Assembly (NCBI GenBank): GCA_021234155.1
Contig: JAJEKV010000011.1
Span: forward strand, 16,072,441 to 16,136,440
Direction of reading: 5' to 3'
DNA from: Isoetes taiwanensis
Taxonomy: Eukaryota > Streptophyta > Lycopodiopsida > Isoetales > Isoetaceae
Length of the DNA: 64,000 nucleotides
A program made the translations under genes and the position numbers. Under the pieces are notes generated by a model, which saw nothing but the letters and a program-made list of their open reading frames with translations, did not search any database and was not told the DNA's origin. Below are positions 34,530-46,200 of the stretch, in pieces; position 1 is the stretch's first letter; each line of letters starts with the position of its first letter.

Positions 34530-34850
34530 AATTCACCCCTTATTCACCCCTTATTCCTTAATCTATACCGTACGTAAAGTTCCTCGTTTATGGGGTATGC
34601 AAGTACAAAATTTGCTATACTGTATAACAAGATTCGCAAAATACTATAAGATTTCAAGCGGAATACTATATGGTGTTGATTTCATACGTGCAAAATACAA
34701 TTATGAGGGCTCTCGCTGCCCTACCTCACCCCCCGTGTGAATATGCACCCAAATCAAAGGGGGTTTAAGGGGGATTTTAATTTAAATGTGTTGGACTCAA
34801 TGGTTGTGTTAATTAATGTCAATGGTCGTTATGTATTGGTTGTTAATGTC
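34530..34850. mobile_element. Diverged foldback element, one arm retained
   Basis: Shares its centre (gaatactatatggtgttgat, ggggctctcgctgccctac-like) and right arm (ccccgtgtgaatatgcaccc, gattttaatttaaatgtgtt) with the element at 18819-19276, in the same orientation. The left arm is missing or too decayed to see. It lies inside the LTR element, so it inserted after or together with it. Confidence 0.8.
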
Positions 34851-35587
34851 TACGAAATCAACACCATAAAAACCAGAAAAAAACTAGAATTCATTTGAGG
34901 CTTTCATCACCTGTAGCTTTTGAATTTGATCACAATAAAACAAATAGAACATAAGTAAAAGTTACCATAAAGATAGAGCAGATTGATCCCATTATTCTGA
35001 AAGTCATAAAGTTTGCAAAACAAAGAAAACCCTATGTCATTATGCTACATATTGTTACTTCCGCTACAACTATTTCTCTTTCACAATGACACCATTGTTT
35101 ATCAATTCACATGATTTTGGATGCTCCATCTCTAGCTTAAAGGTAATGCATGATTCACCTTATGGTTCAATTAAAGTTCCAAACCTACAATATAAATGCA
35201 TTCTTGTGGCCACTGTTTGACTGATCTGCGTGACATGGAAAAGGGCGTGGAATAATCCGCCTGTTGTGTGCATAAGAATCCGTTTGTTGATTGAAGTTAA
35301 AGGCTGGCTGCTATGAACAATCCGGCAGCCAGGAATATCCAAGAGTTGGAAGCAAACAGAGGACTAAACTCTAAATTCTTTTTGAATCTGCAACAAATCT
35401 TAGGAAGGAAACAAAAGGGGGTTTTGCAGCACTACATTGTAGAATCAGGAAACCAATTCCTTGTAAAAAAAAAACATTATGCTAACTGAAGAAACATTAA
35501 AAAACAAACACCTTTGTAAGTGTGAGCAAAAAATCCATCTCGTGGTAGTAAAATCCACTCCGGCAATAAGAATCCAAGAGGGCAAGT

Positions 35588-35770
35588 ACACATGCATATG
35601 CACACATGCACACACATGCACACATGCACATGCACTTGCACTTGCACTTGCACTTGCACATGCACAATACACATGCACATGGATATACATGAACATGCAC
35701 ATGTACACACATGCACATGCATGTGCACATGCACATGCATACACATGCGCAGTGTTCATGCACAAACACA
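35588..35770. repeat. CACATG / CACTTG minisatellite
   Basis: Runs of 6-base units (cacatg, cacttg) with scattered variants. Several frames on both strands stay open here purely because the repeat lacks stop codons; they are not genes. Confidence 0.92.
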
Positions 35771-38700
35771 TGCAGAGAAAGACAACAACCCTCGGATTGT
35801 TCCAACCAACGAAAATCAACGGCCCATAAAGGGTGCACTCTAGAAATACTATTTAGTACACCTCAACGAATACAACAACGAAATCATAGAAAAACCATGT
35901 GAAAAAGCGTATAAAAATCTAAAACTAACCCCCTGTTATTGTGCTACATATTGGACTGACTACTGGTCTATATAATCACACCCCTTCTGATCTCTATACC
36001 TCGTCTTGATTCTTATCGGGACTTGGAATTGCTCTATATTGCCCTCTTCTCGGTTATCCATAAAGGTATAGTCACTAAAGTCGTCGTACTCCTTCTTTTA
36101 TTCCATCAGGGCGACGCGATATTTTATACGTCTTTTCATTCCCAGAACCGAATAGATGTTCTCGGCTTATAACGCTGAAATAATTCATTGATATCTAGAA
36201 CATTTGAGTAGTTAAGCTCTCGTTCTCGGTTATTCCAACACCGTTCCAATCACCCTCGGGATGCTTTTGAATGTAACATCACCGCATATGCTAGACTTAC
36301 TCTGGCTATTTTCACTGATTTCTTTCCATATTCCTTAGTACGATGAACCTAAGATAGGCAACTCCAACCATTGGGGTAACTTGAATGCTTATCTCTCCTG
36401 GATCATACTTAATCCAATATCTTGAGTATATGCCTATCATTATGCTTATTCTTTAAGCCTTCCTACGTAATATTTCACTCGCCTTATACGAATATTTTAC
36501 TATCTTTCAATATGATATACATCTAAATATCACAATCGACATCTTCGATAGTCGTACGACCCCATCAAGGGTTTCCAGATCGTTAACATCCTTCGCGATC
36601 ACGCTTTCGAACATTTACAGCCTACGCTCGGTCGCACTTGGAATTATTGAGATTATACTAAGCAGGCAGCCTTTGCTGATGCGAACGATCATCTCTCGCA
36701 AATATTTTATGCACTTTGAGATCTTTTTAATTTGTTCATCATCAGCCCTACTTTGAACTATCAGTATGTTATAATTCAGGCTTCGACTAGGTACACGTGT
36801 GAGCCAACTCTAAGTCTAGACTCATAGTGATTATTTGACATAGCCACCTAGCTATGTTCATACTTGCCACCAATTTATTTCTCTGCTACCATGGACATGT
36901 TGTGGTTTTGACACCACACCTTCTAGACTCTCTAGCCATAGTTGCCGTGGTCCTCAAGCTTGAGTCACAAATTCCACAGGGGCAAATGTCACCCTAAGTC
37001 CTACTGGACATGTTTAACGACTCGTATAGGGACTCTTATCTTCATTACTTCCGTATTCATATGGAATGTGAACTAAAAGTTCTATTATACACCCTTTCTT
37101 TTCTTCTTGTGTTTTACCATTAAATGGTCCTGGTACGCATATACCAATGCGGAGCTACTCCTCGGGATACACACACGATACCAAGTCCAGAGCACATTCT
37201 CCTTGGTGAGATGTTCAGTGGGCACCTACCTTGTTCATACTCCCGACTTTGGTCTATTCAAAGTATCCCTCCAAATTCTCTATATTTGAGACTTTGTTTA
37301 CAACAACTTTCAAGTACCTCTTGTCAAACACTGGCCTTGTGGGTGCATTACTTACCTCCCTAGTGTATCATTAGTGAAGGTCAACTTTCCTTCATAGTTT
37401 AGCTTCCGCAAAGCTCCAACATACTTTGTAGCTCTCAGACGGTTGCACCTTCTGCTACCAATTGCATCTTCCATTCTAGCCGTCTTACAGAATGCTTATT
37501 CATATCTTCGTTCAGTTCGACCTCGACTCTCTTGACCTTGTATGGAACCTACGTTCCACAATATTGCCCAGTCTTTTATTTGGCATCTCGATGCTCCCAA
37601 CAGACATAAGATGTGTCCATTTCCTTTAATTTATATCATGCATAATGGTCATGCATTTGACCAACGTCATTAAGCGTATCCACGTGACTATATGGTCATC
37701 TTAATCATGCACACATTTACATCGTTATTGCACACCTCAGGAACATCAATCTCCTGACGAAACGCAACGTATGCGTAATTTTATAATCCGTAGTTTATGA
37801 ATCCGCATCCTCACACAGCATTATTCTCTACCTTTCCGCGAATCATACCTCCATTCAAGTAGCAATAGCTATAAAATGTCGGGTCGACATTTTATGCCTG
37901 CACCATCATGGTCGAAACCTACACTTCTAAAGTGGTCTCCCTTTCAGGAGCTGGGTACTTATAATCCAGTTTCCACCTTAGTATAATACCTCTCTAACGT
38001 GGTCTATGGTAGATAATCATAAACCACTTCTCCATCGGATATATGGTGCTATATCCAGTCTCCTTCTATGTTGAATGGCAATATATATGCCGCATACTAA
38101 ATCAATCCTCCTAATTAGTAGGTCCAGTGTTTCCATCGAATAACAAACATCGTCCTACCAATTTTCTCGAGTATCCATCCAAAATAAGGATACCTTACCA
38201 CTCCTTATTCCCAACATCCAACACTTCTTCTTCAAGTACGAGGCCATCACCTGCTTAATCATCATTGTATAACAGCCTCAAGAAGCACCAGGCATGCTTC
38301 CGATGCTTCCGCCGTATCTGTGCGATGTCAATGTAACAATATCTAGATGTCTAATAAATGTATAGATATAACTAGTGAATTAATATGTGTGCTCGTGTGA
38401 GATAAAGCTCATTTTAGTATTAGTTCACCTCGAAATCCCCTTGTGTCAATTAACCTAAAGAACCATCTATTACTTTTGGAAAGAAATGTTTAATTTTACT
38501 TGAAGCTAACAATATAGCAATTGGAGTTTTACATCTTAGGACTTTATTTGAAATCAAACCAACATTTGAATCAACAATGTAGCCTCATTTTCTAAGGGTC
38601 TTTACCCTTTGCATATCAAGGTCAGGTTATCACTACAGCTAGGCGCAAACTATGGATCGAGAGTGTGAGTCTGGAAACATTAAAGATGGTCAAAAGAAGA

Positions 38701-39368
38701 AAGGTATCTAAACACATAATCAAATATAGTAGAATGAGATAAAATAGCAAGACTTACGTAAAAATATCAGATACAGTACAATATCTAATTGTATTAAAGG
38801 CTAAGTATAAATGTGAGGGGCATGTAAAACACTGAGGATAGGGACATATGAGTTCTTAAAACTGTACCAAAATATCAAAAAACAAAATTCAGATACAAAA
38901 TTAAATTAGGGCTGGCTGTAATTAAATGACATATACACAGAAGTTTATATGATTAGAATCACTTTCTACTAAACAGTGTGAGATTAATAACTCCGTATTA
39001 TAATATAAAACAAATAGAAGTTGCTTATATCTATACCTGTCTATATTATATAATCAATTACACGTGCGTATAGAAAGAATGAATTCAAAATTAGGTACTC
39101 TGAAAAAGTGAGACTTCCACACACCTTGATTGTTCACTTTTGACTGTCTTAAACGATGATCACGTCTGCCCTATACCCCTATCTTTTTATCCCAGAGTTA
39201 TAAATTGCACATTACAAGTCATTTCAAACTTAATCACTTTGAACACGACAAAGTCTGTGCGACTTATAATCTCACGCTATCTCTTTAAGGAGGGGAGACT
39301 TCCTTCCAATGTACGATATGCTGCCCTGCAACAAGAGTAGTCTTGATGCTGAGGACAGCGTCACTTTT

Positions 39369-39381
39369 AAGGTGGGGAGAA
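39369..39381 (+). promoter_or_regulatory. Polypurine tract of the LTR element
   Basis: AAGGTGGGGAGAA abuts the first base of the 3' LTR, the expected position for plus-strand priming. Confidence 0.85.
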
Positions 39382-40981
39382 TGTGACATTCCACATATTT
39401 ATACGCCTTTTTAAGTATAAATACGTGACACATCACTATGAATAATTAATGGCACATTAATTATTCATAAGCTAAGGTTAGCTATGTTAATAATTAATTA
39501 TTAAAGTGGAAACCTAACCTTAAACTCTAATTCGAATTTAGGGCTTAACTTAATATTAAAAAGGGCTAAAATACCAAATTAGCGAATATTAACCAATCTA
39601 GAGCTGCCACATGGCCCAAATCGATTGGGCAAGGGAGAGTTACTAATTTGGGACTCAAATTGGGGTTTTGTACCCCCATTTGCCCCAATTCGAATTGGGG
39701 GAGGTTGGAGGAGGAGGAACTGATGTTCCACCTTGTTCTAGCCAGAAGGATGGAGCACCCGAGCGATAGTGGACCTAGCTTGGATCCCGGTTAGTACGTA
39801 GATAGCTTGGATTCCTAGATAGCCATAGGACTAATCCTTGTATGCTCAGAAGGTAGCTAGGGTTAACCCTTGTATGAATAGATGCATGGTTAATCTCTAC
39901 TTTATGTTCTATTCGAAGTTATGGATGGATGGATGTATAAGGATAGCTTTCTTTCTGTTCCTCCTTTGTTGTGTGGGAAAAATGGGGGGTAGAGACCTAA
40001 AGGCCATCTAGAAGTAGAGATGCTCCTAGATAGAACCCTTAAAACCCAGTAAATGCGGCCTGTGCACAAGAGCCTACCTGGCCGTGGAGGCTATGATGTG
40101 GTTCAGCACCAGACAACGAGTATGAAGGTGAATCGGGGGCGGGGTACTACCTAGCGCGGCTACAGGACTCCTACAGTGTGCTAGGCTTATAGCCGGTCAC
40201 CATGTGTGGGCCGGGTATGGGTCTGACACTCTCTGGACCGAAGGGCGTGAGTCATATGTGACCATCCTGGGCTTGAACGGGTTGGTGAGCTGACCTTTAG
40301 ATTTAGGGGAGTAAGTCGGGTACGGGTGGGGGGGTCGCTGATGCGGCACGTGTTCTCTAGCACACCCAGGGATCCGTTATACTCGGGGAGGAGACGCCTC
40401 TCTGACCTGCCTCATCGGACTGGGGAGATGTAACCCGGAGTAGTCCTGAAGGGTGATTCCTTGGGATTGCATCTCCGGAGGGCTACAAGCACGTCATAGC
40501 ATGATTCAGCCTATCTGCAAAGTGTGCACAGGAGGGGCAGATGGAGTGGACAACTCTAGCCATTGTCTTATGCCAGCCAACGCCATGTTATACTTTCGTC
40601 TGTTGATATGTTGAGGCCCTGACCATCAGTCACCCCCATGGAGTCTGAGCCCCGGGTAGAGCCCTTAGTTATGGTGTATTTCCTTTGTTATATTAGTATT
40701 CTGTTGTAGTTATATTGATGATGATGGGCCACCCTTCGTGGTGGTATATTATTTATTAGTATTGTTGCTAGGTGCTAACATGTATGTACGCTTCCGCTAT
40801 ATAGGATTCCCATAGAAGGCGTGGAACGAATGACACCTCCGTGCCCTTCACCCGGACACTTGGCCATTACAAGTGGTCCGAGTCAGACGTAGGGCCTTTC
40901 CGTGGTGATGGATTCGCCATGGGAGGGGAATTTCCCTTATTTATACGAGGGGAGCATCGTATGGATTCGGGGAGCGTCACA
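39382..40981 (+). repeat. 3' LTR, 1600 bases, uninterrupted
   Basis: TGTGACATTCC...GAGCGTCACA. It provides the empty-site reference for both inserts in the 5' LTR and is followed by the ATCAT duplication at 40982-40986. Confidence 0.95.
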
Positions 40982-40986
40982 ATCAT

Positions 40987-42495
40987 CAGCTGTCATCGCC
41001 GCCTCTATTGACTCGCGCTGCTCACCAGAGATGATGGGGAAAATCCTAGATAAAACAGCATGTTGCATTTCTGATTGAAAGGGAAGATGTTTCTCAGCAA
41101 AAAACATCTGGAAGTGGTTATGCAGATGCTGCTTGAGTTCAATCGGCTCTGTTAGCACCAAACTATTCGGCAAAAGCAATGAAGACATGGTTGATGTCAT
41201 GCGACGCCTCTTAGTTGCACGAAAAAAGAAGCCCGTACAACGGTCTCCATCACGAAACCACTGCAGACCTGCCTTCATCTTTGCTTGCTGAATTTGCTCC
41301 TCCTCCAATGCTTGGATCTGTGCCAAAATATCACGATCATGAACACCTGGAAGACGTCCCTGTCGAGAATGGAGCAGGTCCTGATACAAGGTGTCCAGTA
41401 AAGCATGACCTGCTGCAGCAGACTCTCGACCCCACTCTTTGGCAAAACCCTTGACTGCCGCAATTGCATCCACTATGCCAGTCATACCTCGATGTCGGTT
41501 GAAGGCAGTTGTCCAAGTATTCTTGCAACCTTCTTGAAAGTCAGCATCCTTTAAGAACTTCACGTTCAAGCGAAAACACGTCCTTCCACAATAATTGTGT
41601 GAGTATGCATTCCAATAAGCTCTGCATTTCAATAAGCTCTATCCAACCGAGAGCTTGCGCGACCACCACCAACTTGACCATTGCACCAAGTGAAGGCACC
41701 TTCACCATCAATCTCCGAGAGGTTGCAGTCATGGAGTAGACGGAGCCACTGCTGGCGTTCAAAACCAGACTCCACTGTAGAGGTCGCCCCCAACCGATCA
41801 GACTCCACTTCCACCATATTGAGATCCCCAACAAGAAGCCATGAAATGTGGCAGCCCAAGTTGAGTATCTTCCCTCACAAAGAGGCCCACGGTGAAGCTC
41901 TCTGATGAGGTCTATTGTGGGCGTAAACATTAATTAGACCATATTTAACCCCTTGTTTCGGCCATACAATTAGGGCCCAATGACCAAAGCGATCAGCCTG
42001 AGTAAAGATGACTGGCAAGGAAGGAAGCCATGCTATCACGACCCCTGCACTGGCAGAATCAGCTGCTGCGATAAGGACATTAAACCTGCGACCAATCATG
42101 TCTGCAAGCTTTGATACGTCTCCCTTACGACACTTATGCTCTTGAAGACATACAAACTGAGCATCCAATCTAGATAAGTAAAAAGAAATACGACTCCGCT
42201 TGAGGGGGGAGGAGGCTACCCCCTGAACATTCCATGAGACTAAGCGCATTGATCTTGTGATGGGGCCAATTCAGATGAGACCACTGGTGTCTCAAGGGAA
42301 TTTGAGGATGTTTCCTGGGCACCTGGCATGGCAGTAACCTCATCAACCAAATCAGCCCACTGAAGTGGATCAAAGCGACCACCATGGGATGCAATGGGAG
42401 GGGCAATGCTACCTGAAGCAGGAACTGAGGGCTGGGACGCAGAGGAATTAGATCCCTTAGCTGACTTTCGTGGTTGACGAAGAGCCGGTGGATGT
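40987..42495 (-). mobile_element. LINE-B, 5' part (ORF1 end, endonuclease, linker)
   Basis: Minus strand. The C-terminus of ORF1 (about 42490-42240) ends in a TAG that overlaps the ORF2 ATG in the ten bases ATGCGCTTAG. ORF2 starts MRLVSWNVQGVASSPLKRS, the classical plant LINE endonuclease opening. It continues through DAQFVCLQEHK, a broken middle with LLVGDLNMVEVESDR (about 41840-41795), and the linker to 40987, which joins the 3' half at 23931. ORF1 is 5'-truncated: the element begins at 42495, next to the target duplication at 42496-42508. Without the LTR element LINE-B would be about 4.06 kb. Confidence 0.9.
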
Positions 42496-42508
42496 TTTGG
42501 AATGACAG

Positions 42509-42900
42509 TATGTGCACTCTAGATATACCGATTAGTATGTCTCGCAAAATACAGCCATCAAATCATATAAACTATTGAAAAAAAAGTATAAAAATACAAA
42601 AGAAACCCCCTGTTATTATGCTACATATTTCAAGTCCTCACAGAAGCATATAAGATGACTAAGAATTAGATCTATCTTCTCCACCTGGGTAGGAAGGTGG
42701 AATAGATTGTGAAAGATTCCTCTCATCATATACAGTCATTTGCCTAGTGTTGAGTTCCATTGCCTAGTGTTGAGTGCCAGTAGAAACCTCTCTTCATGGT
42801 CTAGCTTCTTCTCTAAAAAAACGGTAGAGAATAATAAATATCAAAACAAATATTCTAGAAACCAAACCCTTCATGAACTCCATTGACTTGTAATAGAATG
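42509..42900. other. Intergenic with a dispersed motif
   Basis: Contains the recurrent line accccctgttatt-tgctacatat near 42605, shared with about 35930 and several sites at 53.5-56.5 kb. No gene seen. Confidence 0.4.
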
Positions 42901-42959
42901 AGAATGGGAGGAGCATATTCAAAATATTCACCTTGTCAATCTGCTCACAACAAAATAAT

Positions 42960-44780
42960 CTTATCTTCCATTCTTGCTCCTCGGTTTAACATACCTTCTG
43001 AGGCATCCAATTGGATGAGAGGACAGCAGACAATGCATAAAAAAAAGATAATAAGATTCCTGACTTTGTGAATATGGGAGAGCAAGCTGACATAAAACTT
43101 CACATAAAGAGATAGGAATATAAGGCGCAAATGGTTCTGCTTCTATATCTAGGAAATGAAAAGCATAGTTAAAATGAGAAAGAGTATGCATATAGGTGTA
43201 TCTCATGGGCTTGCTTCCTAAAAGTTTGATAAACATTGAGGCCTTAAACCTAAGGGCATACTCTGTTAGCAATAACCATTGTAAGAATATAGAGCTAACC
43301 ATAGCTGGACATTAAAGCACCTCCAAAAAGTGATTTGCAGAGCAACAATAGTTTGATAAAAAGAACCATAAATATGCTCCAGACCTCAACATCAAGGTTT
43401 GACAACATTTGGAAGCTCGAGGCAAATGGAAGATAAAAGAAATGGTAAAGGCAGGGTCACTACGGTTCCAGACAATTTTGTAGCAGACAGAAAATTGTGG
43501 CAACTTCTATTGAGAAAATATATAGCTATCGATTTGGGGCAAATCTGGATGTTGCAGCCTATTGTGGGGCCAATTTTGAGACAATTAGAGTTACCATATT
43601 AAAAAAGCCTACAATAAAATTGATTCTGAAGACTGCCAAGCAACCCACTACCAAGAAGCATAGATCCAATATGGATATAGAAGTAACCTCCAAAAAGGAA
43701 AGATGCAAAAGCATAAAACCTGAAAAAGAAGCTCTTTAACACGATCTATGAATAATTTGACTGAAAGGCCTCGGCAAAATAAAAGCCCCTGCACAACAAT
43801 CTCCACCTACACCAAATTATAAATGCATGTCAAAAAAAGAAAACATAAAGTTGAATCTATTCATTAACCGTTTCTACACTGGAACATACCTGCACATATG
43901 GATATTACAATCTGCTTACATTCTGCAACAACATATGAAAGAATAACTCACTGGAACATACCTGCACAAATGGATATCACAATCTGCTTACATTCTGCAA
44001 CAACATATGAAAGAATAACTATGATAACAAACCTAAAAAAACTAATTTAGAGGGAGCACAATAAGTAATGTAACTACCTGCAAACATATTTTCGTTGACA
44101 GCAGTCATGATCTATATGTGCTCTTTATACAAAGATGCCTGAAAACTAAGGGGAGGTGCATCTTCTATTATTGCTCTTGCAATATCCTGTTCAGAAATTA
44201 TAAATGGATTTAAGTTGAATTGCAGATGAAATTCCTACCGAATACATGTGTTCAATCAGAACCAAAATGGAATAAATCAATAATGTATTTACTTGCAAAT
44301 AAAATGCTCAATAAGCTTGAAGATGTCAAAATGGATTTTCGATAAATACTTAAAAGCGTCTAAGCTATCCTGTTGAAATGGTCTCTGGTGAATTCCGTCA
44401 GAATAAGTTAATCCTCTAAAACAATTAATGGATACCCTATCTTCATCAAATGCACACATCCCGATGCAAATAAAAATCAAGAGGTATATATTGCAGCTCC
44501 AAATCTTACCATACATAGAGGACAAAACTCAAGGATTATGTCAAGAACACGAGAAATAATCCGAGCAATTTCTGAAATCAGAAGTCTTCAGCAGGGAAAA
44601 AAGTCGATGATGCAATACCAGTCATGGAATTTCTCAACAGAGCATTCAGGCTAAACCTCTGGTAACATGCTCTACCTCCTCGAATTGGAGCTTCTTCAGT
44701 CGCAATAATCGCAATCGGACCATCAGGGTAGTTAGAAGAAAACAATGATGGAAACATTTTCGTGCCAAAAGAACTGCTGC
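42960..44780 (-). CDS. Unidentified multi-exon gene or remnant, minus strand
   Basis: Two neighbouring exons join cleanly. 44780-44619 has acceptor ttcttttcag and encodes SSFGTKMFPSLFSSNYPDG, PIAIIATEEAPIRGGRACYQ and SLNALLRNSMT. 44571-44510 has acceptor gatttcag and donor gtaaga, and encodes EIARIISRVLDIILEFCPLCM in matching phase. A further block at about 44405-44290 encodes GLTYSDGIHQRPFQQDS and AFKYLSKIHFDIFKLIEHF, but its phase does not join. Another near 44190-44080 reads IARAIIEDAPPLSFQASLYK with an in-frame TAG. More hydrophobic frames follow to 42960. The composition looks genuinely coding, but I cannot name the family. The phase break and stop suggest a pseudogene, unless an exon is missed. 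Confidence 0.45.
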
Positions 44781-44949
44781 CTGAAAAGAAAAACTCTTAT
44801 TTTTTTCTTCCACGATACTCCAGACCTTCTATGAACGGCCCAACCATGATCTAAAAGCATGCCACCGAGATGCATGCATGCTCTTTGTGGCATCACACAG
44901 CATGCCCTTTCTACGGGATAATTCTAGAGCCAAAATCATACAATAAAAA

Positions 44950-45085
44950 ATTCTACGATTTTTGGTTAATCGAGAAGTCTTTTCGGCAGCCAAAAACCAT
45001 CAAAATCTTAGGAAATCAAGCTAAACAACTTTCCAAAAATATTTTTTGCCAAACCGAAAAATCCCAAATTAACAAGATTGATTAT
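44950..45085. repeat. Repeat block shared in inverted orientation with 8150-8290
   Basis: The line gcagccaaaaaccatcaaaa through aaattaacaagattgatt matches the reverse complement of 8290-8150 with scattered differences. In both copies the same strand stays open and translates to a similar peptide (FRQPKTIKI, then SKNIFCQT, then SQINKID). Confidence 0.8.
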
Positions 45086-45480
45086 CTATTATCTAAGAGT
45101 TCAACCTTTCTCCAGTTTTTTTATCACTCTATGTCACTAGCATTAGTAACTTACCCAGGCACAAGATCAAACTTTCTATTAATCAGAAATTTATGAGTAC
45201 AATTATTGTCAATAAAAAAGTCCATCAATAGAAGGTACTTGCCTGAGAGAGGACTCTGCCAAGTTGCTCTCATTTGGTTCCAATGCATGCTGCACAATGG
45301 AAGTCTTATTGTTGATACTCATAATTTGTTCATTTTCTGTAATCCCATGATCTATACATACCAAAGGAGGTACACTTTGGACTACCTTAGTCGTCAGATC
45401 TGTCCATCCTACGGCCCCGATCATATGTTAGGGCCTCGGGTGCCTCTTGTTTTGATTATGGTCATTTAAGACTGGGGGTG
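45086..45480. repeat. Copy of the GT2 3'-flank repeat, extended
   Basis: From tatctaagagttcaac to about 45400 it matches 4300-4600 and 5130-5410, including the minus-strand frame. It then continues into a block (gatcatatgttagggcctcg) that is found, tandemly repeated, at 53.85-54.22 kb. This shows the flank repeat is part of a longer dispersed family, not a GT2 UTR. Confidence 0.8.
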
Positions 45481-45579
45481 CCTATAATTTTGAAACATGG
45501 AGGTTCGGCTAAGGTTTTGGGATATGAAATATTGGGACTCCTCTCTATACAGGTTCACCTAAGATTTCAGATTTTGAGA

Positions 45580-45652
45580 TACAGAGATTCGAACCTCTAT
45601 CAAAATAATTCAATATCCTAATAAGAGTGCTTTAACCAATGCAACCAGCAAA
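45580..45652 (-). repeat. tRNA-like (SINE-type) sequence, copy 1
   Basis: On the minus strand an A box TGGTTAAAGCA (45629-45639) precedes a B box GGTTCGAATC (45586-45595), correctly ordered and about 35 bases apart. The same arrangement recurs at 53.4, 53.6 and 54.3 kb. The rest does not fold as a standard tRNA. Confidence 0.6.
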
Positions 45653-45904
45653 CTAACGTGCTTATTTTTTAAATTGAATCTATATTTTTTCTTTTTTCTT
45701 TTTGTTTTTTTTTTCAATAATAACCTATTTAATTGTTTTAGGAGTATGGTCTATGGTCTTAGGAAATAGCTACAAATTGGGGTGAAGTAGCTGAAAATAC
45801 AAATCTAGACTTTAAAGACTTAGCCCATTGATCCCATGTGAAGTTTTACGGTAAGAGAGAGTTTTTTTACATGCTCCTATTCATTTACACGTGATAGCAT
45901 TGCC

Positions 45905-46200
45905 TTTGCCCTACTTTAGATGTTCAATAGGTATTTGGTAATTAGAAGTTGCGCCTCTAATTTATGTAGCATTGTATTTAATTTTGAAATGATTCCAAAG
46001 CAGGAATTTATGCCAGAGTACTTAAAAGCATCAGAGAAAGGGGTAGCTTTGCCATTTGCCTTACTTTGGATGTTTGATAGGTACTTTGTAATTAGTAGCT
46101 GTATCTTCAATTGATGTAGTATCCTATTTAGTTTCGAAATGATTGCAAAACATGAATATATGCCAGAGCACTTAAAAGCATCAGAAAAAGCTGGTGCCAC
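45905..46200. repeat. Tandem dimer of about 142 bases
   Basis: Two diverged units share ttgcc(c/t)tacttt, the run atgccagag-acttaaaagca and tcaga-aaag. The minus strand is open through both, giving a two-fold internally repetitive peptide that is a by-product of the repeat. Confidence 0.8.

Larger units (their letters stand above)
31176..39368 (+). other. Internal region of the LTR element, no recognisable gag-pol
   Basis: About 8.2 kb with only short frames in all six readings. I searched for protease, reverse-transcriptase (YxDD), RNase H and integrase patterns by eye and found none that were convincing. It contains tandem repeats with tRNA-like boxes (31553-32020), a foldback relative (34530-34850) and a CACATG-type minisatellite (35588-35770). 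The last 40 codons before the 3' LTR are open and end DAEDSVTFKVGRM, a possible relic of a polyprotein C-terminus. Confidence 0.6.
23937..40981 (+). mobile_element. LTR retrotransposon of Ty3 type, 17 kb including nested inserts
   Basis: It has 5-base target duplications, TG...CA LTRs, a primer-binding site next to the 5' LTR and a polypurine tract before the 3' LTR. With the two nested inserts removed, the 5' LTR is about 1595 bases against 1600 for the 3' LTR. The two differ by a few percent, often by C/T or G/A changes, so the insertion is moderately old. The internal region of about 8.2 kb has no recognisable gag or pol domain and no frame over about 80 codons. It looks like a large non-autonomous derivative (LARD) or a heavily decayed element. 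A Ty3 affiliation is suggested by the Met-type primer site and by a frame ending DAEDSVTFKVGRM whose stop lies in the first LTR bases. Confidence 0.85.

Noticed and set aside
35445-35902. Several long open frames on both strands around 35.5-35.9 kb
   Set aside because: They are by-products of the CACATG-type minisatellite, which lacks stop codons in most frames.
45905-46200. Two-fold repeated protein on the minus strand
   Set aside because: The internal symmetry is explained by the tandem dimer. There is no start context or splice evidence.
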